Of a stretch of DNA of 38,929 nt, positions 24,498 through 33,507 are shown piece after piece. The DNA is from Candidatus Gastranaerophilales bacterium (GTDB lineage: Bacteria; Bacillota; Clostridia; Lachnospirales; Lachnospiraceae), in NCBI GenBank assembly GCA_023663225.1, contig JAMPHU010000027.1:1-38929 (forward strand), written 5' to 3'. Every line of letters starts with the position of its first letter. The stretch's first letter is position 1. A program made the translations under genes and the position numbers. The notes below the pieces were generated by a model, which had not been told where the DNA came from, made no database searches, and saw only the letters and a program-made list of their open reading frames with translations.

Positions 24498-25568
24498 ATG
24501 AAAGAAAAGGTCGTAGTGGGCATGTCGGGGGGCGTGGACTCCTCCGTGGCGGCGTACTTGCTGAAAGAACAGGGATACGAAGTGATTGGCGTCACAATGA
24601 AGCTTTGGGAGGAAGAGAGGCAGGAACAGAAAGAAAACGGCTGTTGTGGATTAAGCGCCGTGGAGGACGCCAGACGAGTGGCGCAGATTTTGGAGATTCC
24701 CCATTATGTTATGAACTTTAAAGAGGTGTTTCGGGACAAAGTCATAGATTATTTTGTGGAAGCGTACCTGGCGGGGAGAACCCCCAATCCCTGTATCGCC
24801 TGCAATCGATATGTAAAGTGGGAGGCGCTGTTAAAAAGAAGTATGGAGATCGGCGTGGACTATATCGCGACGGGACACTATGCCAGGATAGACAAACTGC
24901 AAAGCGGCCGTTTTGCCATCCGCAATTCTACCGTGACCGCAAAGGATCAGAGTTACGCTTTATATAATCTGACGCAGGAACAGTTGGCGCATACTTTGAT
25001 GCCGGTGGGGGCGTACCGTAAGGAGGAGATCAGGGAGATCGCCGCAAGGGCAAACCTTCCCGTGGCTGACAAGCCGGACAGTCAGGAAATCTGTTTTGTG
25101 CCCGACAACGACTATGCCGGCCTGATCGAGCGGATGGCGGGGGAGCGGACGCCGAAAGCGGGAGCGTTTGTGGACAGACAAGGCCATGTGCTCGGCAGAC
25201 ATAAGGGCATCACCCATTACACTGTCGGCCAGCGGAGAGGGTTGGAACTGGCCATGGGACGTCGGGTATTCGTGACTGAGATCGAGCCGGAGAAGAATCA
25301 GGTGGTCGTGGGGGAGGACGCGGATCTGTACACGGACACGATTCTCTGCGGTGACGTCAACTATATGTCCGTGCCGGAATTGACAAGTCCTGTGCGGGCA
25401 TTGATTAAGATCCGTTACAATCACAGGGGCGAGTATGGAACGATCGTCAGACTGCCTGACGGCAAGGTGCGCTGCCTGTTTGAGAATAAGGTGCGGGCGG
25501 CCGCTAAGGGACAGGCTGCGGTGTTTTATGACGGGGAATATGTGCTGGGCGGCGGCACGATTTTGTGA
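24498..25568 (+). CDS. mnmA: tRNA-specific 2-thiouridylase MnmA
   Basis: The 356-aa enzyme makes 2-thiouridine at the wobble position of tRNA-Lys, -Glu and -Gln. The PP-loop GMSGGVDSSVAAY is at residues 8-20. The two catalytic cysteines are C99 (NPCIACN) and C199 (SQEICFVPD). GQRRGLELAMGR and the C-terminal beta-barrel follow. In Firmicutes it often receives sulfur directly from a dedicated desulfurase encoded next to it, which fits the iscS-iscU-mnmA order here. RBS AAGGAGA. Confidence 0.97.
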   Translation: MKEKVVVGMSGGVDSSVAAYLLKEQGYEVIGVTMKLWEEERQEQKENGCCGLSAVEDARRVAQILEIPHYVMNFKEVFRDKVIDYFVEAYLAGRTPNPCIACNRYVKWEALLKRSMEIGVDYIATGHYARIDKLQSGRFAIRNSTVTAKDQSYALYNLTQEQLAHTLMPVGAYRKEEIREIAARANLPVADKPDSQEICFVPDNDYAGLIERMAGERTPKAGAFVDRQGHVLGRHKGITHYTVGQRRGLELAMGRRVFVTEIEPEKNQVVVGEDADLYTDTILCGDVNYMSVPELTSPVRALIKIRYNHRGEYGTIVRLPDGKVRCLFENKVRAAAKGQAAVFYDGEYVLGGGTIL

Positions 25569-25613
25569 TTCGTGCATATATTGATGGGAGAGTATGATTA
25601 TCGGGAGAATGTT

Positions 25614-26150
25614 ATGGATCATGTATTTCGCGGAGACGGGGACCGGATGCCTCCTGTGGGACGATTTGCGTCTGTGACGGGCACGATCGTGGAGATGGCG
25701 CCCACCAAAATGAGGAGACAGGTGAACGGTTGTACGATCTTTGTGACGTTGGAGGATGAGAACGGCGGCACTGTGAACTTTATTATGGGGCCGGATGTGT
25801 ATGTGGTGGATTTTGTCACGTTGTCTGTGGGAATGAAGGCAGCGTTCTGGTATCGGACGGACGCCCCCATGCCTTTAATCTATCCGCCTCAGTATCGCGC
25901 GGCGGTGGCGGCGCAGGTAAATGGCAGCAGGATGATCAATGTGGATCACTATAATGACGCCCTGGTGAACGAGGCGCAGACCCTACAGTTGCATATTGAC
26001 GGCTCCGTGAATCTGAGAACCGTCAACAATCAGTATTTTCAGGCCAGTCCTGCCGGACAGGAGCTCGTGGTGATCTATGAGAGTTCCACCAGGAGTATTC
26101 CGGCCCAGACGACGCCGAAGGAGATTATAGTGCTCTGCGGGGAGGCTTGA
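25614..26150 (+). CDS. Protein of unknown function with an OB-like N-terminal half
   Basis: The 178-aa protein has no signal peptide or membrane span. The N-terminal half (about residues 12-85, GRFASVTGTIVEMAPTK to PLIYPPQYRAA) is a run of short beta strands around a central charged turn, which looks like an OB or similar small barrel; that is an impression, not a match. The C-terminal half is also strand-rich. The ATG at 25614 has GGGAG 6 nt before it; the frame is open upstream to 25572, only 4 nt after mnmA. Probably cotranscribed with mnmA. Its stop is 4 nt from the convergent hisJ-like gene. Confidence 0.75.
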   Translation: MDHVFRGDGDRMPPVGRFASVTGTIVEMAPTKMRRQVNGCTIFVTLEDENGGTVNFIMGPDVYVVDFVTLSVGMKAAFWYRTDAPMPLIYPPQYRAAVAAQVNGSRMINVDHYNDALVNEAQTLQLHIDGSVNLRTVNNQYFQASPAGQELVVIYESSTRSIPAQTTPKEIIVLCGEA

Positions 26151-26154
26151 GGCC

Positions 26155-26973
26155 TTAGAGTTTGAGCGGTAGAGGTCTGTGCTCCTCATAGACGGCGTAA
26201 TAGGGGAAACCGCAAGAGAGCAGGATTTCTCTGGCTCGGTTGAAGCCGTCCGCAATATAGGCAGGACTGTGGGCATCGGAACCGACAGTGACGATTTGGC
26301 CGCCCAGCTTGCGATAGCGTTTTAATACGCCTGTACAGGGATGCACATCGCGCATCCCTTTTTTGATGCCTCCGGTATTTAACTCCAGTCCCTTTCCCTT
26401 TTCCAGCAAAAACTCCAGAATGGGATCAAAGAGATCGCGATACTTTTCATAACAGTAGTTACTATCCATGGAAGCGCCGTATCTCACCACATAGTCCAGG
26501 TGGCCGTAGACGTCGAAGTCAGAGAAACAACGCAGATTTTCCAGAATCGATTCAAAATATTCGCGGTAAGCCGCTTCGTCGCTCCGTCCCTCGTAAAAGG
26601 AAGGATAGTAGACGTCCTGACCATGACACAGATGGGAGGAGCCGATGATAAAATCAAAGTCAAAGGCATGGGCATAGGCGGCATTTCTTTGCGCCAGATG
26701 CGGCTGCAGGCCCAGCTCCACCCCAAAGAGGAGACGGATGCGGCCGCGGTATTTTTCTTTCAGGCGAGTCAGTCCGCGCAGATAGGCGTCCGTGTCCAAC
26801 AAAAACTGTGAGCCGGGGCCGTCGGGAGAGTCGGGGTAGTCAAAGTCGTTGTGTTCCGTAAAACACATCGTTGTAAGACCTCGCGAGATTCCTTCTAAGA
26901 TCATTTCCTCCATGGGAGAGTCGGAGTCGCCGGAGTAGGAGGAATGAAGATGACAGTCGGCTGTGATGGGCAT
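26155..26973 (-). CDS. PHP-family histidinol-phosphatase (HisJ/HisK type)
   Basis: The 272-aa PHP-fold metallohydrolase shows the four metal motifs: ADCHLHSSYSGDSD at the start, FTEHNDFD, GSSHL in the middle and TVGSDAHSP near the C-terminus. HisJ-type enzymes dephosphorylate histidinol phosphate in histidine synthesis, but no other his gene is nearby and the PHP family has other phosphatases, so substrate is uncertain. It is the second gene of a leftward pair with the methyltransferase, 19 nt apart. RBS AAAGGA. Confidence 0.85.
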   Translation of the reverse strand: MPITADCHLHSSYSGDSDSPMEEMILEGISRGLTTMCFTEHNDFDYPDSPDGPGSQFLLDTDAYLRGLTRLKEKYRGRIRLLFGVELGLQPHLAQRNAAYAHAFDFDFIIGSSHLCHGQDVYYPSFYEGRSDEAAYREYFESILENLRCFSDFDVYGHLDYVVRYGASMDSNYCYEKYRDLFDPILEFLLEKGKGLELNTGGIKKGMRDVHPCTGVLKRYRKLGGQIVTVGSDAHSPAYIADGFNRAREILLSCGFPYYAVYEEHRPLPLKL

Positions 26974-26992
26974 AATGATATCCTTTCTTGTG

Positions 26993-27748
26993 TCATTGCA
27001 CTTTTCTGCAGACGACCAGCATAGACAAACCCGGAAGGCGGATGCCGATTCTGCTAAAAAAGCGGTTGACCTGAAAATCGAGAGTCAGGCAGGCGGTCAA
27101 AAAACGTGTCAATAACGCGTGTTGTGAAAACTTCCACTGTGCCGTGATCTTGTGTTTGGGGTCGATGGGGACATGGAAAAGCTTTTGTACAAAACGAACC
27201 AGGAAAAGGGAGGTATAAAAATAGTGGTATTCGATTCTTTTTAGTTCTGGAATCTGTTTAAACAGGTGGTCAATACTCTCTCTGTCATATCGGCGAAGAT
27301 TTCTGACTGTGACATCGTGTTGAGAGAACAGGCTAGGGAACGCTGGGAGTGTGAAAAAGAAATAGCCTCCTTTGATCAGCTTTCGGCTCACCTTTCTGAC
27401 ATAGGCGGTATCATCCTCCATGTATTCTAACGAATCCATCATAATCGCATAATGCAGGCTCTTTTCGGGAAGATCGTCCACATAGAGATACTTGTGGATC
27501 TGGGCATGTTTGGAACTTAAGTCTGTGTAACCGATGTCAACGGCGTGCACTTGATCTTTGTCATACTTTTTTAACAGAGCCTTGTCAAAATAGAGATCCC
27601 CCGCGCCTATATTGACATAGGAGCAGGCGGGAAAATGTCTGTGGAGCCGGTCCAGATAGCCGGATATGGAATCCAGGACGCATTTTGTGCGGCTCAATTC
27701 CCAGGGATGTCTGTATAACAGTGCGTCTGTCACCTCGTTAAGGTCCAT
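26993..27748 (-). CDS. Class I SAM-dependent methyltransferase, substrate unknown
   Basis: The 251-aa protein has a Rossmann methyltransferase core: YVNIGAGDLYFD (motif I, about residues 44-55), VHAVDIGY, a DDLPEKSLHYAIMMDSLEYMED acidic segment (motif III/IV region), and LIKGGYFFFTLPAFPSLFSQHD. The late motif with FSQHDVTVRNLRRYD resembles methyltransferases found in glycan and lipid clusters. The C-terminal 80 residues contain hydrophobic, basic stretches that may touch the membrane. It is driven by a perfect promoter at 27805-27833. Confidence 0.8.
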   Translation of the reverse strand: MDLNEVTDALLYRHPWELSRTKCVLDSISGYLDRLHRHFPACSYVNIGAGDLYFDKALLKKYDKDQVHAVDIGYTDLSSKHAQIHKYLYVDDLPEKSLHYAIMMDSLEYMEDDTAYVRKVSRKLIKGGYFFFTLPAFPSLFSQHDVTVRNLRRYDRESIDHLFKQIPELKRIEYHYFYTSLFLVRFVQKLFHVPIDPKHKITAQWKFSQHALLTRFLTACLTLDFQVNRFFSRIGIRLPGLSMLVVCRKVQ

Positions 27749-27804
27749 CGGTTGGTTGCTCCCTTTCTTGCGCGTTTTTATAATCGTTTCTCTTTCAGTT
27801 GTCT

Positions 27805-27833
27805 ATTATATTTTTCCTTTCCGCTCTTGTCAA
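27805..27833 (-). promoter_or_regulatory. Perfect-consensus sigma-A promoter for the methyltransferase-hisJ pair
   Basis: On the minus strand TTGACA (27828-27833), 17 bp and TATAAT (27805-27810). The -35 stands 30 bp from the left end of the element at 27864. Confidence 0.8.
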
Positions 27834-27863
27834 TATGAAAATCACTTGGCGGCGTCCGCGGGG

Positions 27864-28214
27864 TAACAGTTCAGCCATAAAATAGTTGCTTTTTAGCCAA
27901 GGTCGTAGCAAGTGTCATTGTGCGGATGGTATATTCCAACGCAGACACGCTTTCGCTGCACCTCGCTCGTAGCGGTACATAAGCTGCTAAAAGACAGCAG
28001 CTATAGTCAACAACGTTTACTATTAGTACCGACGGCTCGCTAGCGTCTACTTATGGAGTATACCGTCCACACAATTCGGATTACAACATTCGGCAAGAGC
28101 ACATAGCGCTGCTACGTGTTTCATCGAGTGAAAACGTGTCCGAATGGGAATGATTACCCCGCTAGAGCGTAACTTTCCGTAATATTTGGGCAACCTGAAA
28201 AGGCTGAACTGTTA
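27864..28214. repeat. 351-bp structured non-coding element with perfect 13-bp terminal inverted repeats (copy A)
   Basis: TAACAGTTCAGCC (27864-27876) and its exact complement (28202-28214) bound a sequence without a usable reading frame. Inside are nested stems: an 18-bp near-complementary pair with arms around 27925-27942 and 28053-28070 (GGTATATTCC/GGAGTATACC), a tight AGCTGCT...AGCAGCT hairpin near 27982-28002, and ACGTGTTTCA/TGAAAACGTGT near 28114-28138. A second, partly inverted copy starts at about 38648. It fills the gap between two divergent promoters. Confidence 0.85.
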
Positions 28215-28244
28215 TGCCCCCCCGTTTTGCGGGAAATTGCAGTA

Positions 28245-28273
28245 TTGTATTTTGCGGGTGGATACCCTATAAT
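28245..28273 (+). promoter_or_regulatory. Sigma-A promoter of the GT-C-like gene
   Basis: TTGTAT (28245-28250), 17 bp and TATAAT (28268-28273). The -35 begins 30 bp beyond the right end of the element at 27864-28214. Confidence 0.75.
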
Positions 28274-28297
28274 GAGGAAAATGGAGGAAGGGCATCT

Positions 28298-30013
28298 ATG
28301 GCTTGGAACAAAGACCGATCTGTTTATATCATATTTTTGGGGATGGCGTTGCTCTGCTCCCTGATCTGGACTTTCACGAGTGTGAGCTATGATGTGGAAT
28401 ATCAGATTGCCATGGCTTATCGTCTGCTGCAGGGGGATAAGATGATATTGGAGATGTGGGAACCTCACCAGACTTCCATTTTTTTGCCGGCTGCGCTGAT
28501 GTGGATTTACCGGACTCTTTTTCACACCACCACGGGGATTGTGCTCTATCTGCAAATCTGTGGGGCGTTGATCAGATGTGGGGTGACCTGGTTATTGTAT
28601 CGCGTGCTGCGGGGAGAATGGGATCAAAAGTCTGCTTTTATGGCGGCGATGTGTTATTTTATGATTCTGCCCAAGGACTATGTGATGCCGGAATTTGGCA
28701 ATTTGCAGTTGTGGTTTGCCACGCTGTTTTTTTGCTTTTTGTGGATGTATTTGAAAGAGAAAAAGCGGTTGTTTTTGATATTGGGGGCTCTTAGCCTGTG
28801 TTTGGATGTGCTGGCGTACCCCTCCTGCGCCATTCTTTTGTTAGGAGGAATCCTGATACTTTTGTGGTATGCGGAGCAAGGCGTTTTAGATTCGTTGATC
28901 TTGACGGGCATCTGTGCGGCCCTAGGGGCTGTATTCGGCGGTTATTTTCTGCTCTCTGTGGGGTGGGACAGACTGAAGATGTGTATCGTAAGCATGTTGG
29001 CGTTGGAGCCTTCCCACACGGTGGACGGCGTCTCGAAATTGGCGGCTTACGGAAAAGATCTGTTGGAAGTGGCGGCAGTTCTTTTGATAGTAGGGGGGGC
29101 AGGCCTGGTGATCAGTGTGCCGATACATGCGGGCTTTTTTAGAAAAAACTGTGCGGATCGCAAGCAGACGGGGCGGTATCTGTGGCTTTTAAGCTGTATT
29201 GGATTGCTTCTGACAGGGTTTTTGTTGAATATCTTAAGTCTGGAGAACCGCTGCGCGTATACGGTGATCTTTTTGGCGGAAGTGGCGGCAGGCTTTTTTT
29301 GCAGGAAGATTTTGCAGGAGCGGGAGAGACGGCTCTATGTGTGCTGTAGTCTGATCGGGGTTTTCAGTTTTTTCGCCACGCTGATCTTGACCGACCATCC
29401 GCTTATCGTGTCAGGGGCTTACGGATTGTTGGCGGTTGTGGCCGCGCTGCTGCCGATCGAAAGGCAAGTGGAGCGGATCGCACATAAATCGATCAGGAAG
29501 GCTTTTTATGCAGGATTTGTATGTTTTCTGGCGCTTTTGGCGTTTCGGTGCGTTTATCTGCGGACGCCTTTGGTGGGAAGAGGGCAGATCGTCTCCGGCT
29601 TTTCGGATTTGTCTATTGTGCGCAGCGGCCCCGCCCTCGGGATCATTTCCGACGAGGAGGGCGTCTGCTTACAGCGGGACAGCTATCCGGAGTGGCAGGA
29701 GTTGATCCAGCCCGGGGACAAGGTGTGGATTGTGGGAGGCGTGGTGGACACGTTGGGGTATCTGTATGCGGATGTGGAAGTGGCGGCGCCTTCCACCATG
29801 TCAACGCCCACCTACAGCGAGGCGATTCTGGATTATTGGAGGCTCAACCCCGACAAATATCCGGATGTCGTCGTGGCATCGGGATATAGAGGGAACATGG
29901 TGTATGAGCTGTACTCCAACGAGTGGCTGATGTCCTGGCTTTGGGAGGAGTTTCAGCCTGCATCCGTGGTGGAGGGAGAATACTGGATCTACTATTTTAG
30001 AGAAGCCAGATAA
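28298..30013 (+). CDS. Polytopic membrane protein, GT-C glycosyltransferase-like
   Basis: The 571-aa protein has about eleven or twelve membrane spans and an extracellular-looking C-terminal domain of about 130 residues. The N-terminal loop after the first span (SYDVEYQIAMAYRLLQGDKM, then EMWEPHQTS) resembles the acidic first loop of GT-C enzymes that use polyprenyl-phosphate sugars. This is a resemblance in layout, and the catalytic role is inferred. The ATG at 28298 is preceded by GGAGGAAGG. The open frame further upstream runs into the repeat element and is not used. The donor and acceptor are unknown. Confidence 0.7.
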   Translation: MAWNKDRSVYIIFLGMALLCSLIWTFTSVSYDVEYQIAMAYRLLQGDKMILEMWEPHQTSIFLPAALMWIYRTLFHTTTGIVLYLQICGALIRCGVTWLLYRVLRGEWDQKSAFMAAMCYFMILPKDYVMPEFGNLQLWFATLFFCFLWMYLKEKKRLFLILGALSLCLDVLAYPSCAILLLGGILILLWYAEQGVLDSLILTGICAALGAVFGGYFLLSVGWDRLKMCIVSMLALEPSHTVDGVSKLAAYGKDLLEVAAVLLIVGGAGLVISVPIHAGFFRKNCADRKQTGRYLWLLSCIGLLLTGFLLNILSLENRCAYTVIFLAEVAAGFFCRKILQERERRLYVCCSLIGVFSFFATLILTDHPLIVSGAYGLLAVVAALLPIERQVERIAHKSIRKAFYAGFVCFLALLAFRCVYLRTPLVGRGQIVSGFSDLSIVRSGPALGIISDEEGVCLQRDSYPEWQELIQPGDKVWIVGGVVDTLGYLYADVEVAAPSTMSTPTYSEAILDYWRLNPDKYPDVVVASGYRGNMVYELYSNEWLMSWLWEEFQPASVVEGEYWIYYFREAR

Positions 30014-30041
30014 ATTGATTGGAAAATTTTTCAATTACATC

Positions 30042-30070
30042 TTGAATTATTGGGGTAAATTAGGTAAAAT
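30042..30070 (+). promoter_or_regulatory. Candidate sigma-A promoter of gap
   Basis: TTGAAT (30042-30047), 17 bp and TAAAAT (30065-30070). The leader would be about 107 nt and holds a small inverted repeat (TCGGA 30096-30100 / TCCGA 30121-30125). A second TAAAAT at about 30155 has no good -35. Confidence 0.55.
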
Positions 30071-30183
30071 AGCTTTGTTGATAAAATTTTGACAATCGGA
30101 CATGCCTGTTTTGTTGGATATCCGACTAACATTACTCTGTAATGGTCAAAATAAGATAAAATAATTTTTAGGAGGGAACTAAA

Positions 30184-31200
30184 ATGGCAGTAAGAGTAGC
30201 GATTAACGGTTTTGGCCGTATTGGCCGTCTGGCGTTTCGACAGATGTTCGGAGCGGAAGGATATGAGGTTGTGGCGATCAACGATCTGACCAGCCCCAAG
30301 ATGCTTGCACATCTGTTGAAGTATGATTCTTCTCAGGGCAAGTATGAGCACGCAGACGAGGTGACAAGCAGCGATGATTCCATCACCGTATGCGGCAAGG
30401 AGATCAAGATTTATGCATTTCCGGATGCCAACAACTGCCCTTGGGGCGAGTTGAAGGTGGATGTGGTTTTGGAGTGCTCCGGCTTCTACACCAGCAAGGA
30501 GAAGGCGCAGGCGCACATCAATGCAGGCGCGCGCAAGGTTGTTATCTCCGCACCCGCGGGCAATGACCTTCCCACCATTGTTTACAACACCAACCATGAG
30601 ACTTTGAAGGCTTCCGATACCATCATCTCCGCTGCATCCTGCACCACCAACTGCCTGGCTCCTATGGCTGACGCATTGAATAAGTATGCGCCCATCCAGT
30701 CCGGCATCATGGTGACCATTCATGCATACACCGGCGACCAGATGACTCTGGACGGCCCTCAGAGAAAGGGCGATCTGAGAAGATCTCGCGCAGCGGCAGT
30801 GAACATTGTTCCCAACAGCACTGGCGCAGCAAAGGCTATCGGCCTTGTGATCCCCGAGTTGAACGGCAAGCTGATCGGTTCCGCACAGCGTGTGCCTACC
30901 CCTACCGGATCTACCACGATCCTGACTGCTGTTGTGAAGAAGGCTGACGTGACCAAGGAAGGCATCAACGCTGCAATGAAGGCTGCTGCGAACGAGTCCT
31001 TCGGCTACAACGAGGACGAGATTGTATCCTCCGATGTGATCGGAATGAGATACGGCTCCCTGTTCGATGCGACCCAGACGATGGTGAACAAGGTTTCTGA
31101 CGATCAGTACGAGGTACAGGTGGTTTCATGGTATGACAATGAGAACAGCTACACCTCTCAGATGGTCCGCACGATCAAGTATTTCAGCGAGCTTGCATAA
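30184..31200 (+). CDS. gap: Glyceraldehyde-3-phosphate dehydrogenase, type I
   Basis: The 338-aa enzyme converts glyceraldehyde 3-phosphate to 1,3-bisphosphoglycerate. [14 protein letters not shown] is the NAD-binding start, the catalytic cysteine is C153 in SCTTNCLAP, and [15 protein letters not shown] is the conserved end. AGGAGGG precedes the ATG. Codon use is strongly biased, as in highly expressed genes. A nested hairpin at 31239-31358 separates it from pgk, so partial termination between the two is likely. Confidence 0.98.
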   Translation: MAVRVAINGFGRIGRLAFRQMFGAEGYEVVAINDLTSPKMLAHLLKYDSSQGKYEHADEVTSSDDSITVCGKEIKIYAFPDANNCPWGELKVDVVLECSGFYTSKEKAQAHINAGARKVVISAPAGNDLPTIVYNTNHETLKASDTIISAASCTTNCLAPMADALNKYAPIQSGIMVTIHAYTGDQMTLDGPQRKGDLRRSRAAAVNIVPNSTGAAKAIGLVIPELNGKLIGSAQRVPTPTGSTTILTAVVKKADVTKEGINAAMKAAANESFGYNEDEIVSSDVIGMRYGSLFDATQTMVNKVSDDQYEVQVVSWYDNENSYTSQMVRTIKYFSELA

Positions 31201-31238
31201 GATGCGCTCCTACAGAGATCATAAAAATTAGGACTGCC

Positions 31239-31358
31239 AAGGGGCTGTCGCACGATAGCAATTTCAGCCATTCCATACACCATATTTTGTTCCGAAGCAG
31301 TGGCCAGTCACAAAATATGGTGTAAGGGAGGGCAGCGGCTATATGCGGCAGTCCCCTT
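31239..31358. repeat. Nested double palindrome between gap and pgk, probable terminator/attenuator
   Basis: The outer arms AAGGGGCTGTCGCACGATAGC-type (31239-31259) and 31338-31358 pair with small bulges. The inner arms 31273-31290 and 31310-31327 pair over 18 positions with one mismatch around the 19-nt family loop (31291-31309). The stem core ACCATA/TATGGT differs from the other copies on both arms. The 83 bases after it, up to pgk, show no clear promoter. Confidence 0.8.
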
Positions 31359-31441
31359 ATATTTTGACTCTCGCGAGCAATGAGCCAAGTGCCGTGTTTG
31401 CGGCGGAGTTGTTGACTTTAAGAAGTAAGAAGGAGGACAAA

Positions 31442-32665
31442 ATGGGATTAAACAAGAAATCAGTTGACGATATCAATGCAAAGGGAAAGAGAGTGCTGGT
31501 GAGGTGCGACTTTAATGTGCCCTTAAAAAACGGCGAGATCACAGACGAGACTCGTATCGTGGCGGCGCTTCCCACCATCCAGAAGTTAGTGAATGACGGC
31601 GGCAAGGTGATCCTCTGCTCTCATCTGGGCAAGGTAAAGAACGGCCCCAACGAGGGAGAATCTCTCGCTCCCGTGGCCAAGAGACTTTCCGAGAAGCTGG
31701 GCAAGGAAGTTGTGTTTGTGGCTGATTACAATGTGACCGGCGAGGCGGCGACCAAGGCGGTGGAGGCTATGAAGGAGGGCGATGTGGTCCTGCTTCAGAA
31801 TACTCGTTTCCGCGGCGCGGAGGAGACCAAGAACGGCGAGCAGTTCAGCAAGGAGTTGGCTGATCTGGCAGATCTGTACGTCTGTGACGCTTTCGGTTCT
31901 TCCCACAGGGCGCACGCATCCGTAGCAGGTGTTACGAAATGCATCACCGCAAAGGGCGGCGAGAATGTGGTTGGTTATCTGATGCAGAAGGAGATTAATT
32001 TCCTCGGCAACGCGGTGGAAAATCCGGTTCGTCCTTTCGTGGCTATTTTGGGCGGCGCGAAGGTTGCCGACAAGTTAAACGTAATCTCCAATCTGTTGGA
32101 GAAGTGTGATACCCTGATTATCGGCGGCGGCATGGCGTATACCTTCTTGAAGGCGCAGGGCATGGAAGTAGGTAATTCCCTGGTAGATGACGAGAAGATC
32201 GATTATTGTAAGGAGATGATGGCGAAGGCCGAGAAGCTGGGCAAGAAGCTTCTGCTTCCCATCGACACTACGATCGCAAAGGCGTTCCCCAATCCGATCG
32301 ACGGACCGGTGGAGGTTTCCTATGTGGATTCCGACAAGATCCCTTCCGATATGGAAGGTTTGGATATCGGCCCCAAGACCCAGACTCTCTTTGCGGATGC
32401 GGTTAAGTCCGCCAAGACCGTAGTGTGGAACGGGCCTATGGGCGTGTTTGAGAATCCCACTCTGGCAGAGGGCACCATCGCGGTGGCAAAGGCGCTGGCT
32501 GAGACGGATGCCACCACCATTATCGGCGGCGGCGACTCCGCAGCAGCGGTAAATCAGTTGGGATTTGGCGACAAGATGAGCCACATTTCTACCGGTGGCG
32601 GCGCTTCTCTGGAATTTTTGGAGGGCAAAGAGCTTCCCGGTGTGGCGGCGGCTGATGATAAATAA
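31442..32665 (+). CDS. pgk: Phosphoglycerate kinase
   Basis: The 407-aa enzyme makes ATP from 1,3-bisphosphoglycerate. The substrate site [10 protein letters not shown] (residues 20-29), [31 protein letters not shown] and the C-terminal [10 protein letters not shown] and [15 protein letters not shown] motifs are all present. The ATG at 31442 has AAGGAGG before it. The frame stays open upstream into the arm of the hairpin at 31239-31358, but that part is not PGK-like. tpiA follows after 21 nt. Confidence 0.98.
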   Translation: MGLNKKSVDDINAKGKRVLVRCDFNVPLKNGEITDETRIVAALPTIQKLVNDGGKVILCSHLGKVKNGPNEGESLAPVAKRLSEKLGKEVVFVADYNVTGEAATKAVEAMKEGDVVLLQNTRFRGAEETKNGEQFSKELADLADLYVCDAFGSSHRAHASVAGVTKCITAKGGENVVGYLMQKEINFLGNAVENPVRPFVAILGGAKVADKLNVISNLLEKCDTLIIGGGMAYTFLKAQGMEVGNSLVDDEKIDYCKEMMAKAEKLGKKLLLPIDTTIAKAFPNPIDGPVEVSYVDSDKIPSDMEGLDIGPKTQTLFADAVKSAKTVVWNGPMGVFENPTLAEGTIAVAKALAETDATTIIGGGDSAAAVNQLGFGDKMSHISTGGGASLEFLEGKELPGVAAADDK

Positions 32666-32686
32666 GATAGAATCGAGGAAAGTATT

Positions 32687-33436
32687 ATGGCGAGAAGAAA
32701 AATTATAGCGGGCAACTGGAAAATGAATATGACGCCCAGTGAAGCCGTAAAGCTGTGTGCCGAGTTGAAGGATCTGGTAAAGAGCGACGAGGCGGACGTG
32801 GTATACTGCGTGCCTGCCATTGACATTGTGCCTGTGGTGGAAGCGGTAAAAGGCACCAATGTGGCGGTTGGCGCTGAGAACATGTATTTTGAGGAGAAGG
32901 GCGCTTACACCGGCGAGATCTCCGCGGCAATGTTGAAGGATGCAGGCGTCAAATATGTGATCATCGGCCACTCCGAGAGAAGGGACTATTTCAAGGAGGA
33001 CGATGCCCTGCTCAACAAAAAGGTGAAAAAGGCGATTGAGGCGGGATTGACTCCCATTCTCTGCTGCGGTGAATCTTTGGAGCAGCGGGAGATGGGCGTT
33101 ACCATGGACTGGATTCGCCTTCAGATCAAATCCGATTTGGTGGATGTGACCGCAGATCAGGTGAAAGAGATGGTGATCGCTTACGAGCCTATCTGGGCCA
33201 TCGGCACGGGCAAGACCGCGACTACAGAGCAGGCGCAGGAGGTGTGCAAGGGCATCCGCGACTGTATCGCTGAGATGTACGATGATGCGACCGCCGCTGC
33301 GGTGCGTATCCAGTACGGCGGATCCGTGAACGCGGGCAATGCGGCTGAATTGTTTGCACAGCCGGATATCGACGGCGGCCTGGTAGGGGGCGCTTCCCTG
33401 AAAGCGGACTTTGGGAAGATTGTGAACTATAAGTAA
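32687..33436 (+). CDS. tpiA: Triose-phosphate isomerase
   Basis: The 249-aa TIM barrel interconverts dihydroxyacetone phosphate and glyceraldehyde 3-phosphate. The catalytic residues are visible: K14 in AGNWKMN, H95 in IGHSERR and E167 in [12 protein letters not shown]. The phosphate-binding [10 protein letters not shown] and GGLVGGASL are near the end. It completes a gap-pgk-tpiA glycolytic set, and a strong terminator follows. Confidence 0.98.
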   Translation: MARRKIIAGNWKMNMTPSEAVKLCAELKDLVKSDEADVVYCVPAIDIVPVVEAVKGTNVAVGAENMYFEEKGAYTGEISAAMLKDAGVKYVIIGHSERRDYFKEDDALLNKKVKKAIEAGLTPILCCGESLEQREMGVTMDWIRLQIKSDLVDVTADQVKEMVIAYEPIWAIGTGKTATTEQAQEVCKGIRDCIAEMYDDATAAAVRIQYGGSVNAGNAAELFAQPDIDGGLVGGASLKADFGKIVNYK

Positions 33437-33450
33437 TCAGAAAGTGTAGG

Positions 33451-33495
33451 AAAAGAGGTGTCGAAGGTGGTGGAAGCCTTTGAGGCCTCTTTTTT
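33451..33495 (+). terminator. Terminator of the glycolytic genes
   Basis: AAAAGAGG (33451-33458) pairs with CCTCTTTT, and the stem continues with TCGAAGG/CCTTTGA. A run of T follows. It is a classic intrinsic terminator, unrelated in sequence to the dispersed hairpin family. Confidence 0.85.
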
Positions 33496-33507
33496 GTCAA
33501 ATTACAT

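Noticed and set aside
26155-26973. Histidine biosynthesis locus
   Set aside because: Only the PHP phosphatase is present. Its partner is a methyltransferase, so a pathway call is not supported.
27864-28214. Integron attC-like site
   Set aside because: It is structured and next to a cassette-like gene at the other copy, but I see no proper RYYYAAC/GTTRRRY core pairs and no integrase.
27864-28214. Insertion sequence with transposase
   Set aside because: No reading frame of useful length exists inside the inverted ends.
31343-31441. Longer N-terminus for pgk
   Set aside because: The added 33 residues are read from the hairpin arm. The ATG at 31442 has AAGGAGG and the family N-terminus.
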